Assembly: GCA_964017195.1 (NCBI GenBank)
Contig: OZ024898.1
Location: 8,559,294-8,623,293, forward strand
Length of the DNA stretch: 64,000 bases
Direction of reading: 5' to 3'
Source: Siderastrea radians
Lineage: Eukaryota; Cnidaria; Anthozoa; Scleractinia; Rhizangiidae
Below, in pieces: positions 1 through 12,800 of the stretch. How positions within the stretch are numbered: the stretch's first letter is position 1; each line of letters begins with the position of its first letter. The translations under genes were made by a program, and so were the position numbers. The notes under the pieces are model-generated. The model had not been told where the DNA came from. It saw nothing but the letters and a program-made list of their open reading frames with translations, and searched no databases.

Positions 1-537
1 GATAAGGACAATGAAGTTTGTGGTGATGGATTTCAGGACGTTAAGAATGGTTTGGAGACTGAGAACGATTTTGATGTCAACGATAGTTTTGAGGATGGAC
101 GCGATTTTGTCGGTGTTAATGTTGATGGGTTCGATAGATTTGGCTGTTTTTCTGGTGAGGAAGACAATGTTTGGGACGATGGTGTTGATCTCAGTGATGT
201 TCAGCATAGTTCAGAGATTAAGAACGATTTTGATTTTGATGAACTGGAAAAGAAGGAAGAGACAAAGGATGTTTTTAAGGGCGGTGACTGCGGTCCTGTC
301 AAGAAAGAAGTCAAAGAAAGAGAACACTCTGATATGCAAAAGAAAGAAGAGGTCAACACGGAAAACACAACGAAAGATGAAGGAAAGCCAAAGAAGCAGA
401 AAGTAAAGAAAAGAAAAAAATCTGTTCACAGGGTGGATTTGCGGCAAGATTTTGAAAGTTTTTGTCAAGGGAAAAGTTCTTTTGTAACCTTAAATTTTTT
501 ATATATTTTTAATATTCATAATTTTAATTATTCATAA
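1..537 (+). CDS. 3' part of an unrecognised acidic/lysine-rich protein gene (partial)
   Basis: The reading frame is open from the first base of the window to a stop at 535-537, so the gene starts outside the window. The first ~80 residues are rich in Asp, Glu, Phe and Asn; a highly charged Lys/Glu stretch follows and ends in a basic patch (KPKKQKVKKRKKS) that could serve as a nuclear localisation signal. The last ~30 codons turn AT-rich and hydrophobic, so the true coding end may be a splice donor before about 480 rather than the stop at 537. I see no conserved domain and cannot name it. Composition suggests a disordered, possibly nuclear protein; that is inference only. Confidence 0.5.
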   Translation, partial: DKDNEVCGDGFQDVKNGLETENDFDVNDSFEDGRDFVGVNVDGFDRFGCFSGEEDNVWDDGVDLSDVQHSSEIKNDFDFDELEKKEETKDVFKGGDCGPVKKEVKEREHSDMQKKEEVNTENTTKDEGKPKKQKVKKRKKSVHRVDLRQDFESFCQGKSSFVTLNFLYIFNIHNFNYS

Positions 538-2412
538 GAAAAAATTCTTAAAGTAGAAAACTTCATGCTGAACGGCTAACGCTGGCCTTAGGGAATGATT
601 TGAAGTGATCCCGGCTTGAGTGGAAACTAGAAACTATTTTTGTTGATAAAGAATCTTGATTCAACTTTTCCAAATTTTGACCATTGTGCGTTTTTAGCTT
701 TTTAATTTCTCTCATCTGCTTTTCTTTAATTTTAAACTTCGGCCATTAGCATCAAGTCTCATTCAGGTTTATTATCAGTAGCTATTATGAAGAAATCACT
801 GAATCAACCCATAATGCAATTAGAGCTATTTGTCATCGGTGGAAGATACCGTATATCAGGAGTAACATGGCGACTGCACATCACATAACCGAAGAAACCG
901 GCTGAAAACATCCAAATTGGGGCACGAATGAAGCAATTCTCTGACGTTTAGCTGAAATTTCCAACTATGTCACATTACAGCGCAAAGCACAATACAGTAA
1001 CCACTTCTTTCAAATTCACAGACTTTTGTGGAAGATCGACTATCCATTGGCCCATTTTCGAGCTTTTTTTGCAGCGTTAGTTTCAATCTGAGGTAAAATA
1101 TGCACAACTACCAGCTGACAATTGGTGAATGCTACACAAAACAGTACCCAGAGTTGTAAATAGCGGACCTTTCACTGGGATTTGTGAACATTTTAATTGA
1201 GATTAATACCAATCCTGTAGAGATGCTTCTTTTGTTTTTTGTTTTCAGCGGTCTTGTGATCTTGAAACTAGCCTATTGTGATTGGTTGTAGGTTCTCCCA
1301 ACAAGTGTGCAATTGAATTGAAAGTGGCTGCTGTTTTGTGCAAACGTTGTAGTGATCCGGCCGCCATTGTATAAGCGTGGTGTCCTCCACAAGTAAAAAT
1401 AGTCATGCTTTGATAACTTTGTGGCTACCTATAGAAGATACCACATGCATGTTAGACTTAAATGTGGCGGCCTAACATCTGTAAGAGTCATAGACGAATG
1501 AAGACAGCGTTCGAGTTATACAGTTAAGTCGCCATGATTTAGTGTACCTGTGGTATCTTCCACAGGTATCGCAGCTGAAAAATGTCTGGCTGATCGATGA
1601 ACGCCTTTTGCCTTAATCGAGTTTTAAGTTTTACACTATAGTCATCTGATCAATTTTTCTCTAAGATAACTCTGTGGTTTTCGTCCTCTCTAATGGCCAC
1701 AGTGAGTTTGTTCGTCAAGATTTCTGTTGAGTGTTTTTTTATCGATACACTTTAAATACGTCCGTCATATTTTGTTTCATTCTCGTTTCTCTAACGTACA
1801 TTCTACAGCTCAATGAATGTTTTGAACTTAAGCATGAATGTCCATTTGAAATGATTATTTTAATTTCCTGTGTGAAAGAGCTTTATTGAAACTAGTCTTT
1901 TAAAAGTAAACGAAAAGAAATGTCTCTGGGTGTGAACGTATCTTCAATCTCGCCCAGTAGAACCATGGAACGTTGATTGTCGTAGTTGTACCAGAAGTTA
2001 GAAGTACAAATTGAAAGTCACTTTATAATGCACAGAGAAATGGACATATTTTAGTTTTCTTGTGAAACATGAACTTTATTTGAGTAAGTTACAAATACAA
2101 TAGTCAACATTTCAGAAACAAGCGTGGTCTCTTGTATGTATCAAAAAAAAAATGTAACTGCAACAAAATTAACATCTCATACATTTTTCAGATTTAAATT
2201 TCAATACGTTAATATTTTTCACCTAAATAAAATTAATAAATATTTTGTTCTTTAAAATTGCCGTTTTGCTTTCTCTCGGAAGATACAACTAGAAATAATC
2301 ACGTCACAGAAATAAATATTACCCTTAAAACTCTAAAACCAGAAAGAGTGGTCTTACTGACAAAAATATTTGGCTAGCATTGGCTTATTTGATTCACTAA
2401 TTGGACCATATA

Positions 2413-2558
2413 GAGGATATTACACGGCGGCGCGAATATACGATTTTTTTTTCGAGCGGTAGAAACAATATTTTACTCACTCGCTGCGCTCGTTCGTAAA
2501 ATGTTGTGTTTTACCACGGGAAAATAAAATTCATATCTTCAAGCCACCGTGTAATTTT
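2413..2558. repeat. Short inverted-repeat element (MITE-like)
   Basis: The left end reads ATTACACGGCGGC and the right end GCCACCGTGTAAT, nearly perfect complements. In between is a second palindrome around TCACTCGCTGCGCTCG. No coding capacity. The superfamily cannot be set because no clean target duplication is visible. Confidence 0.5.
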
Positions 2559-2566
2559 GTTTTTAT

Positions 2567-2723
2567 TATATAGACAAGTGTAGTTTTGCACAAACAAAGT
2601 GTAAAAGGGGAAATGACGTCACTAGTGGGGATATGGAAAATACAACACTCGAGTCCCAGATGTAGTTTCGTATGAACTTTACGAGTGGTCTAATTTCCAC
2701 TAAAGCACTCTTGTCTATATATT
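2567..2723. repeat. Short TIR element (MITE-like)
   Basis: Ends read TATATAGACAAGTG and CACTCTTGTCTATATA, inverted copies with one mismatch, about 157 bp apart and immediately after the previous element. Non-coding. A TA-type target is possible given the TATATA context. Confidence 0.5.
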
Positions 2724-3812
2724 AAAACAGAATGCAGTGAGAAAGAGACGTCGCATGGTATAGAATGAAATAATTGGGCAGTTTCTTGATGTTGCTATGG
2801 TGTGATCACCAAATGACGTAAAACGAAAGATCGAAAAGACACTAAACAATAACCAGACTTCAACACAATAGCTAACCAACAATGGTTCCCGTCACACCAC
2901 GAAACACCCAAGATTTTGCCGCACGCTCACATATTCCAAACTCACGGGGATAAGTATTTGATACTGGAAAGAAACTATAAAAGCCGAAAGAAACTTTAAA
3001 CGAACGATCATGCCGCGTTTACACGACACCGGTATGAGTTCTCACCGGGTTGAGAATCTCGTTCCGGTACAGCCTTCGGGATGAAAAGGCAACGGTATGA
3101 ATCGCACATATAACATATTTTGGACCAGCATCACGCAAACGAAAAGAAACCGGGATGAACTCGTGGGTATGAAATTCGTGCAAGAATAAGTATTACAAAT
3201 ACAATTCATTTATGTAGCAGTGTTGCCCCTAAGCAAAGGCAATAGAGGTACGCGAAGGGAAACAATGGGCATGGAAATACATACATTCGTGGGATGGCAA
3301 GGGATGACAGACAACGAACAAAATCTTAAAAATTACGTGATATTCTAACAGGCGGAAATTGGAACTAACAGGGACGAAAAGGGAGGAGTTCAGCTCCCTG
3401 TCAGCCCTGGCCAGCAAGTCCTTAATATCTGACTTAAAAATCAGGTGGACAGACCTTCAGCCTGCCCTCACATATCCACCACTCCGGTGAAATCAAAACT
3501 TTCGACAGCCAATCAGAAACTAGAATTTGCACTAGTCAGATTAAAAGACTCAACAAGACTAGAACTTTTCAGAAGTGAAGCACACAAACGAACGAACAAC
3601 AAACTATTTCTCTATCCAAGAATACTGTACAATGTGAGAGTGCTCTCTTAAATATCACGTACTTTTTCCTTAGTCATCTTAAGTAGTAACAACGTTGCGG
3701 TTGCCGCTGCATGTATTATTGTTAACAAGGAAATGTACTTTGGTGGGAAGTACCAAGAAAGTAGCAGCTCGATGGATGACACCTTCTGACAGCACGCTGA
3801 CACAACGGGGTG

Positions 3813-6800
3813 CTAATTTCTGTCACCGGAGTTGTTATTTGTGTCTTTTCTCGTATCTGTTCCTTGTTCCTTTGATACGTATCTTGGAGGTTGTCTCTCT
3901 GTATGTGGTTTCCTTGCCATGTTGTTGAATACTCTTTTCCTGGAGTTTCCCCGGAAATGGGCCTGTTTTGGGCCCTTTAGAGAGCTCCTTTTCTCTGTAT
4001 ACTTCTGTGATCTGTCCTGGTACCGACTGTCCACTTTAGGAGCCTGAACTGGTTCTGGGTCCTCAAGAGGGGCCCTTTTCTCTGTATGCCTTTGCGATCT
4101 TTCCTCGCACCGACTGCCCAAATGAGGTGACTCCAGCACCAAAGGTTTTGTAAAATTGACCCTTATTGTCCTTTGAGTGTCATTCGTTTTCTTTTTGTCA
4201 GAGGATCCTTCAAGATTATGATCTCCCTGCTCACGAGAGTCATGGATATTTTTGGAGGAAGTAGGTTCTGAAACTGCATCTGGACTTGTACCAGGAATGG
4301 TATTAGTTGATAGTTTATTCGATGGCTTGCGTTCTTCCCGTGATAAAGCTACACCAGAACTTGCCTGTGTTTGCTTATTTCTTCTGCCCCGACTTCCTTT
4401 GACTCGCCGAGGTTTTGGTGATTCTTTCGAGACATCTCTAACTTTGACCTCGCTGTTACCTTGCGACGAATTTTGCAAAGTATTTTCAGATGCACTGCTT
4501 TCCTTCAAAGATCTGCCAATATTCTGTGCAGAATTGGCATCAAAACAAACGCCCTCCATACTACTACCATCCGGCGACAACCGTCTTCCTACGACCACTG
4601 CACTCTCCTCACGAGACAAGATAGTGATCTGTTTATGAACAGGGTCCTCGGAGTGTTTGATAGACTCCTTCGAGCTATTGTTTGTTAGTTCGGTTAAGTC
4701 GACTTTATCATTTTCAGGCAAATCTCTGATACACAGCTGGGTTAGGCTAAAGACTTGGTGAACGTTCCCGCTTTCTGACATATTATCGAACTCAACTTTT
4801 TCTTTTAACTCTTGTTCAGTTTCATTCTGATTCTCATGTAATTCGGAATAACTTAAATCGTTTTCCATTTGTGTGGAAGACGATTCCTTGACAAGGCTAG
4901 AATTGTCGCGCACTGGATGAAAGGCAATACGTTTTGCCAATCCATTCATTAATTCAAATGGACTGTCACTGGAAGTGGTCGACGGTGATTCAGAACCCGA
5001 TTCTTCTCTCAAGCTATTGACTGGTAAGCCACTTGAGTCCATCAAAGGGTTTGCAGTCTCAACAGCCGGGCTGACTTCAGACAATCTAGTACTGGGGTGT
5101 GTACTATCAACACCTAGTATCGTACCTGTTGTTTCTTGTGTTTGCTGGTACGGGTTGCCATAAAATGGCACAGGGGGACTAGTGAAGCCTGTAGGGCCTT
5201 GCCAAACCTGGTACATCTGCGGTCGGAACTGTGATGGAGGCACTGCGCCTGACGGAAATCCAGCAACTGATGGTACTGTGTTGGAAAACATCATTTGATT
5301 TCTGTACTGCAGGTACGGTGGCATGCAGACTTGGTGATAGGGCTGCATCATATGGGGTGGAACGGTAGGCCGCATTTGATTAGGATAACCAAACGAGGGG
5401 TAGTATGGTTTCAAAAGAGGCAGGGCCTGCTGTGCTTGATGGAATGTCCCGTATGGATTACCATATGAAGGAAGGGATCCCTGAGGATAGTTCACACCTG
5501 GAGCTAAAGGCATTGGATAGATGCCATCACTTACGCTTCCTACCCACGCTGACTGACCTGGCTGCTGTAGCACGGTGTCAGGAGTAAATCCTCGCTCAGC
5601 ACCAAGAGGTGGTTGACGTGAAAAAGCATCCATGGATGACTCGCCACTGGTACTGCTACTTTCTGATGACAGTTCAGCTTGTAAATCATGACGAGTGTGA
5701 CAAACATCATCAGTGTTCATAACATGGCAGGTTAATCCTTCACTCATGACAAATCTCTCAGGAGTTGGCTGATCTGATGCATCTTTTGGCAAAGAAGAAT
5801 GTGACACTTGCTGCAACTCGTCCCATGGGATAACTGTGCCATTGCTTTCTTCCACGACTGTCTCATCGTGGACTGATTCACTTTTCACTGATAGCACTGG
5901 ATCCTGAACAGTATCACTCATCACGTCACAATTAAGTGTTACCTCGTCTTGGTTGGACTCTTCCACGTCTGCTTTCACTGCATCGTTGCCTTTTGGGATG
6001 TTGCTATCAAGATGAAGGGCATTCTCACTACTGTTATCACCAAAAGTTCCCTCGTGGACTGCTGTTGAACAACTGGCATTCTCTGAACACAAGTCTAGAT
6101 TGTCCACCAATTTCTCAGACGTTGAAGAATCAGCTTTCTCCGTGTCAACAACTTCCTTACACTTGGTAACATCATCATTATCAGTCTGATCTTGAGGACT
6201 TGTTTCAAGAACTCCATGCACTGATTGAGAATGACATCCATTAGATTCAGATTGAGGACAAGACTCCATCTGATCAGGTTTCACGGCATCTTCTGAAGAC
6301 GATTCTACACTTGCTGGCAGTGTATCCCCTTCTTCCTCACAATGCACAGCAGTGGCGTTTTCAGCTTGATCCTGGACATCTGAACCAGATTCATTTAAGG
6401 CATTTAAATCAGAATCAAAACCTTGTCCACTGTATTCAACAGGAACGAGAATGGCAATGTCGCCTATGAAAACACTGGTGAAGTTTTGAGCCACCTCACT
6501 CGCAGCCGAGTTGCCATGCAGGTCAGGAGTGACAGCCGGTTGTGACTTGTTTTGCTTCTTCACAGACGAATCTCCATCTTTCAAACGACTCTGATCGCAA
6601 GATGAGCTTTGAAACTGCCGTTCCTTCTTGCTCAATGATCCTGCTTTCCTTACAGGTCTGTTATCAGCAGATGCCTGATTTTCCTTATCACCTGAACGTT
6701 CTTTAGCCTTATCGGTTGATTTTGGTCTCTTCTCCTTGACAAAGTCCCTTTTAGTTCCCTTTTTTGAAATCACAGCTTCATTCTTCGTCCTGTTTTCCCA

Positions 6801-9800
6801 CTTGCTTTCGTTCACAGGTTTGTTTGATCTTCCACCTCTTTTTCCATTCCAGTCTGATGAAACATTGGGCCTTGAGCGAAACGTTCCTCCCTTTTCTTCA
6901 GCTTCTGTGGCCTTTCCACGGGGCTGCTTGCCAGTGATTTCAACTTTATGATCTTCACTTGCCTCAGAACTGGAATGGACAACCTTGGACTTGGAACTAT
7001 TGGATGCAGATGGGTCTTGGTGCTCTTCTTTCGGACTTTCCTTCGCTTTGGTTTTTCCTGACTGAGCAGACGAAAAATCACCAACATCAAGGCTTAAGGG
7101 TGTGGCAGTGGTACACTTTAGGGTGAAGTTTTTACGAGGTTCGGCCATCGCTACCTCACTTTCCCAATCCTCGCCACCTTCCACAGCCTTGCACGACTTG
7201 TAATCTGGAATGTTTTTTTCAGTAGACACCTCTGGATCATTTTTACATTCAGAATGCTTGTGCGGAAGAGGGCGATCCCCCTTTGGCCGATCTTCTGTTG
7301 ACTCTTGTGTTGAGTTAGAAGAAGCTAGTTTCTCTTCGTGGAGCTTAGAATATTCTCTGGCACCTTGATTGTGTAGCCCCTTTCCACTGAAATGTAACGC
7401 CATGACCTTCGACACTTTGCGTTGGATTCCGTAACTTTTCATTGCCTCATAGAAATCCAGGAAAGAGCAACACTCTTCAAAGATTGTTCTTAGAGAGTTA
7501 TACGTTATTCCTTCCCTCAGCAGTTTCTTGATTGCCATATTCTTGCTACATGCATCCAGTTTGCAGAAGTTCTCTACAACAGAGCAAAACAGTAGGAATT
7601 AATTATCCTCTTAACTATTTGTAGGTTTTTTCAATGAGCTACCAGCCACCTATTTGGTGAGTTACCTTGGATAACTTCACTGCCTTTTTAAACCCCAACA
7701 ACTTTAGTAGACTTCCAAACAGGCTATCAAGACCAATGTCACCAGGAAAATCACAGTTGACAGATTATTCAACAGATAAATTATTTCATATGCATGTGTT
7801 GTCACAGATACATATATCTGCTTGATAATATACTGGAAATGAAAATAGAAGTTACAGTGTTCCCAAAGAAACCTGTAACCCCTCAGGTCACTGGACAATG
7901 GCTGACCAAAATTTGCTCATGCTCGACTTGTTGGCCACATAAATACAGAAAACCAGTGGCTGACAAAAGACGTACATGTAATGGAGAATGCTAAAGTAAT
8001 GTATGAGTTCCTAGGATCCAAACCGCTAAACCGTTTCAGCCCCATGAGTGACAAGCATCTAATTTCTCCTTACAATATCACTAGTTGATCAAAAATACCG
8101 GTCATGAGAATAAACGAAATGATCATCAAACATGAAATGTGTTCCTGTTTAATCAAATTCTTCCAACTGGTAACATAAGAAAAAAATAGAGAAAAGTGAG
8201 GAGAATATACCTGTGGATACTGGGGCTTAAAGAGCTTAAGACTTGGACACTAACCTTCCAAAATGGCCTGTTGCTGTTTTACTCCACTTTGTGAAATGTA
8301 ATACTCCAATCTACAATAAACAGCAAGATACTACAATAAGATATAATCTTAAATTTAAATGTCAAACACCATTGTAATAGGAGCATAGTTTTCCATAACA
8401 AAAGTTTATGTGTCATGATCAATGCAATAGTGCCAATATACATGTAGCACCAATACATTTAATCATGAAATGAAGCACTCCAGAAGAAACCCTGGAAGAG
8501 GCACTCATTGGGCACAGGCACACTTGGTGTTTAGTTGTGTTACAGTCGTTAATTGAAACCCAGCAGGCATTTAAATCATAACCAAAATTAAATATATATT
8601 CTTAGAGATTTAACCTCGGTAAAAGCCTCGCTTGATACAGTAGCATGCCTGAGAAGAATAACACCAAACCAAGCACCAGTTCTGTTAACCCTTTAACAGT
8701 GATGAAAACTAAATTTCTCTTTACATTATTACTATTTGTTTAAACATTCAAGTGATGAGAATAAAGGAAGTGATCACCAAGGATAAGATGTCTTGATATT
8801 TAGACAAATTCTCCTTACTAGTTCCATAAAAATTTATGGAGAACAGTAAGGAGTATATACATTTTTATATCACGTATTAAAAGGATAAAACTTAAGAAAC
8901 ACTGAAATGTAACTACAGCCCCACTTACTGATGAACCATGCTTTGATGATGTTAAATCCCAGGACTTAGAGACTGAATTACACTAACCGAGACTGAATAT
9001 ACGAAATACTCAAATATGTGAACTGCGGATGAAATATGATGATCATTGCAGTTAACGATATCAACTTAAGCAGCTGATAAAAGAACAACCTGAAAAAAAT
9101 TCAGGCTCACATATAGGAGCATACCATATATTCACTCTCATTCATGTACCACCTATGGGATTAATACAAATTCACAAATGTCCAGCTCCCAGTTGGCTTG
9201 ATAGCTCAGTTGGTTAGAGCCCTGCACTAGTCATGAGTTCATGAGGTCAAGAGTTTGAATCTTGTTCAAGCCTGAATTTTTTCAAGTTGTTCTTTTATCA
9301 GCTGCTTAAGTTGACATCATTGACCACGATGGCCATGATCATTTCGTACTACACTAACTGTAAGACTGAGTCTGACCACAGACACTTTCACAATTTACTG
9401 TAATATGCTTTGTAATTGATTAACAACTCAAGAGACAATGACCAGGCCCCTTTTGAACCTCTTGTTCAAGGAGACAAACCTGTCTTTTGTTGACGAATAT
9501 TTCATGTGATGAAGCAGCTTTCTTAGTGGGGAATGGGCAAAGATGCTGATCATTGCTTCTACATCACCCATGGCTCTGTGCCTGTCTGAAATGACAAGAT
9601 AAGAATATTGTTACAAATTGCCTTCTCTTTCTTGGGATTCTTTTGAGGTTTAAAATAATTTTTAATCGACGTTTCGGCAAGTCTAACTGGCCTTCTTCAG
9701 GAACATTAAGAAAATACCTTAAAGTTCCAAAAGGAATGCCCCCCTGAAAGTAGCGACCCTTCGAAATTAGCGATAAAATTTCGCAGGTGTTAGCAAATCC

Positions 9801-12800
9801 AGAAAGTAGCGACCCCTCGAATTTAACGACCCTCCGAAAGTAGCGACCTCAAAAGTAATTTCCCTTTTTAGCAAGAAATAAGGAACATGATAGGTATAAC
9901 AAGCTATACCAAACTGATCCAAGGTTTATTTTTGATGATTATAATGATCTTTGACATTCCTATTCAAAGGACAATACATAACCCTTAAAGTACATTACAT
10001 TTGTTTTCAAAAAGTATTCCTTTCATCTCTGAATACCCGTCACCCCGGAAGTGTTTGGGTGCAAGGCGGTGGAATAGAAATTCCATGTGCATATGAAGTG
10101 AAAGTCAAAACAGGATTACAACAGCTGAGGAAAGATTTGAAGGAAAGCCTGCAACGACTAACTCCAACAGCTCACAATATGATTTAATATTACCAGTATT
10201 AATGGGAACTGACTGCTGCTAATGTAGATTATTCAAAGACTGATTCTTTTGAATTGTTATTCAAAACAATAACATGTAATAAGTTTCTCCAAATAAAAAG
10301 TGTGTATGTTTTGTCTCGATTTTATTTACTTCGAATGGCCCATGTACGGTACACGTTTTAGCTACCCGGAAGTAGGGACCCTCCAAAAGTAGCGATAGAA
10401 AAAGGCTGCTAAATCCAAAAGTAATGAGGGTCGTTACTTTCGGAACTTTACGGTAAAAGTCAATATGGTGGACTGATGTTCTTCCTTCATAACCACACCT
10501 TGAGACACATTGTGACAGTTATGTGAAACATTAAAAGCCAAGGTAAAAATGCGCGCAAAAATACACTTTAAGACACATCCAGAAAATCACATGGCTGCGA
10601 TATACCGTCAATGTATGGAAGAAACACAGTCTTTTTGACTGTCAAAAAAGGTATTTAGGATGGGTTTTTGATGTTTCACTTAACTGTCACAAAGTGTCTC
10701 AAGGTGTGGTTACAAAGCAAGAACATAAGTCCGCCACATTGACTTTCACTTTCTTAATTTTCCTGAAGAAGGCCAGTGAAACTAACCAAAACGTCGACTC
10801 AAAATTATTTTTAACCTCAGAAGAATCCTGAAAAAGAGAAAAAAATGCGTAATTTTTGAAAAGAGGGGTGAACGTTTCTGAGATAGAAGATAAAAATATT
10901 GTTATTCTAATCCAAATCTTGAATGGTTTGCTTAGTGACCACTGTTGGTTATGGGCATGAGAACCATGAACCTAAGTGGTTATCAAATGCCACATAACTG
11001 GTGATCAATCTTTCAAAGCTTGAAGGCAGGTAAGGCCATCTTTCTCAAGATGGTCTGGTTGGTGCTGACATTGCAATGAAATTGTGCTTAAATCTTGTTC
11101 AGACAAACTCAGTTCAATGCAGAACATGGTCTGAAAACTTAACTTGCTCCTTGCTCAAGTTGATGAAGAGCTGGTTAACATTAACCCAGGATTGAAGTTA
11201 ACCAAGGTTCCAGTTTCTCTTGCTTAAAAAGAGTTGTCACAGTTAATTTTAACCAGCCATTTTAAAAGCAACAAAAGTCAAAATGCAGGGTAAAAAATAT
11301 TAACAGGAATCTTTAACGCTAATATTGGTTTAGCCTAATCCTGCTTTGAACAACTGGGGCAAGTTGCATAAAACTTAACGTCCAATGTAACATCTAACAT
11401 CAGATGTTCACTCCAGTCAAAGTCACTATTTTGATGTCTGACGATAGCAGTTGCATATTAGGCATTACGTTTTCTGCAACTCACCCCTGGGTCCAGTTCA
11501 ACAGCTCAAGTTATTGGGGTATTAAGGTAAAAGAGGGAGCAGGGGAGAGTCACGCAGCATTTTGTTTGAGTTGGTAGGAGCTTTGACTCAACACGGGAAT
11601 GAGTTAAGTGAAGAAGACCAGTCTTTCACGCAGCATTTTGTTTGAGTTGGTAGGAGCTTTGACTCAACACGGGAATGAGTTAAGTGAAGAAGACCAGTCT
11701 TTCATGTCAAAATGTAACAATAAAGTACAATGTATTGCTAGATTGTTGATGTGATTTTTAATCCAAAGGAATAATTACCTTTGATGCTTTTCCTTGGGTA
11801 AAATTTCTTATACAGTCCATCAAGTGAAAGCTTTGTGTTGGCCAACAACTTTTCCCCTTTGTCCTTCAGCTAAAAAAGATTAGAAAAAGGAATTCAGTGA
11901 CACATCAAGTTAACCTGAAATAAAAGTGCCAGATATTTTCAGTAGCATTCAATTACAATTTTTGATTACATTCAACTACAATTTTATGGAAAAAACTCAA
12001 GGGGTTGATGCATGAGGAGCAATACCACGTAAGTGCCAACTTCGTCCCGGAAAGCAAGAGAGGAAACTGCTGTAAACTTGACCTGTTTTTCTACATTGCA
12101 GACAGTTAATGAATTTTATACATTCATCCATGTTTAATTTGTTGTTTCATCAAGGCAAAATTTTGAGGATTTTACCACAGCACATAAACAATGCCATTTC
12201 TTTTGGGAAATTACCAGTAATAGCAATTTAACCTATGAGATATCATTTTTTAAAATACCAAAATTAGGCACATTTGGGGACTGTTTTCAATAACAGGGCT
12301 CGTGACTAACGAATACAAAGTATTTTATGTGCCTTCAGGGCAAATTCGCAGATGCGATCACCAGTGTAGTTCACACCTCTCTTGTTTGTTTCAGTCAGAT
12401 CATGATGAATATCTCGAACACTTGACCTTATATGAGCGTGTCATCATACGAAGAAACGTCAAAAAGACAAGACTGGTACAGCACTCAACTCACGTACGGA
12501 AAAACGTCTACAAGAGAAGACTAGTGAATTATAAGTGCATCTAAGTGCGGAGAAACGTTGAGCAGTCAAAACTAATAAGGTTTGAACTTACTAAGGTACA
12601 GAGAAATGTTGAGAAGTCATAACAAACACGTTGGTTGCAAATGCACTACAGTAGGGAGAAACACTGCCAACGTACCAAGATACAGAGACTAATAAAATAC
12701 GCAACTACTAACTTAGGGAGAAACGTTGTTAGACAAAACTAATTCTGTAAGAACGCCTAACAGACAAACTGAACTATTACAGTGGGAAAATAAATTGCGG

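Larger units (their letters stand above)
538..3812. other. Intergenic region with two MITE-like repeats, no gene seen
   Basis: No convincing coding frame on either strand. AT-rich sequence with short inverted motifs: GGAAGATACC near 840 and its complement near 1550. Two compact inverted-repeat elements lie at 2413-2558 and 2567-2723 and are listed separately. Confidence 0.5.

Noticed and set aside
4252..4638. 128-codon frame on the plus strand
   Set aside because: Antisense shadow of the large last exon of the nuclease gene; composition mirrors it.
9195..9274. tRNA gene
   Set aside because: Has A- and B-box-like words but no complete cloverleaf, and a SINE tail follows.
11551..11702. CRISPR-like direct repeats
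   Set aside because: Only two abutting copies without spacers, in a eukaryotic intron.
12302..12544. 80-codon frame
   Set aside because: Lies in the repeat element with the degenerate tandem array; no start codon other than GTG and no domain.
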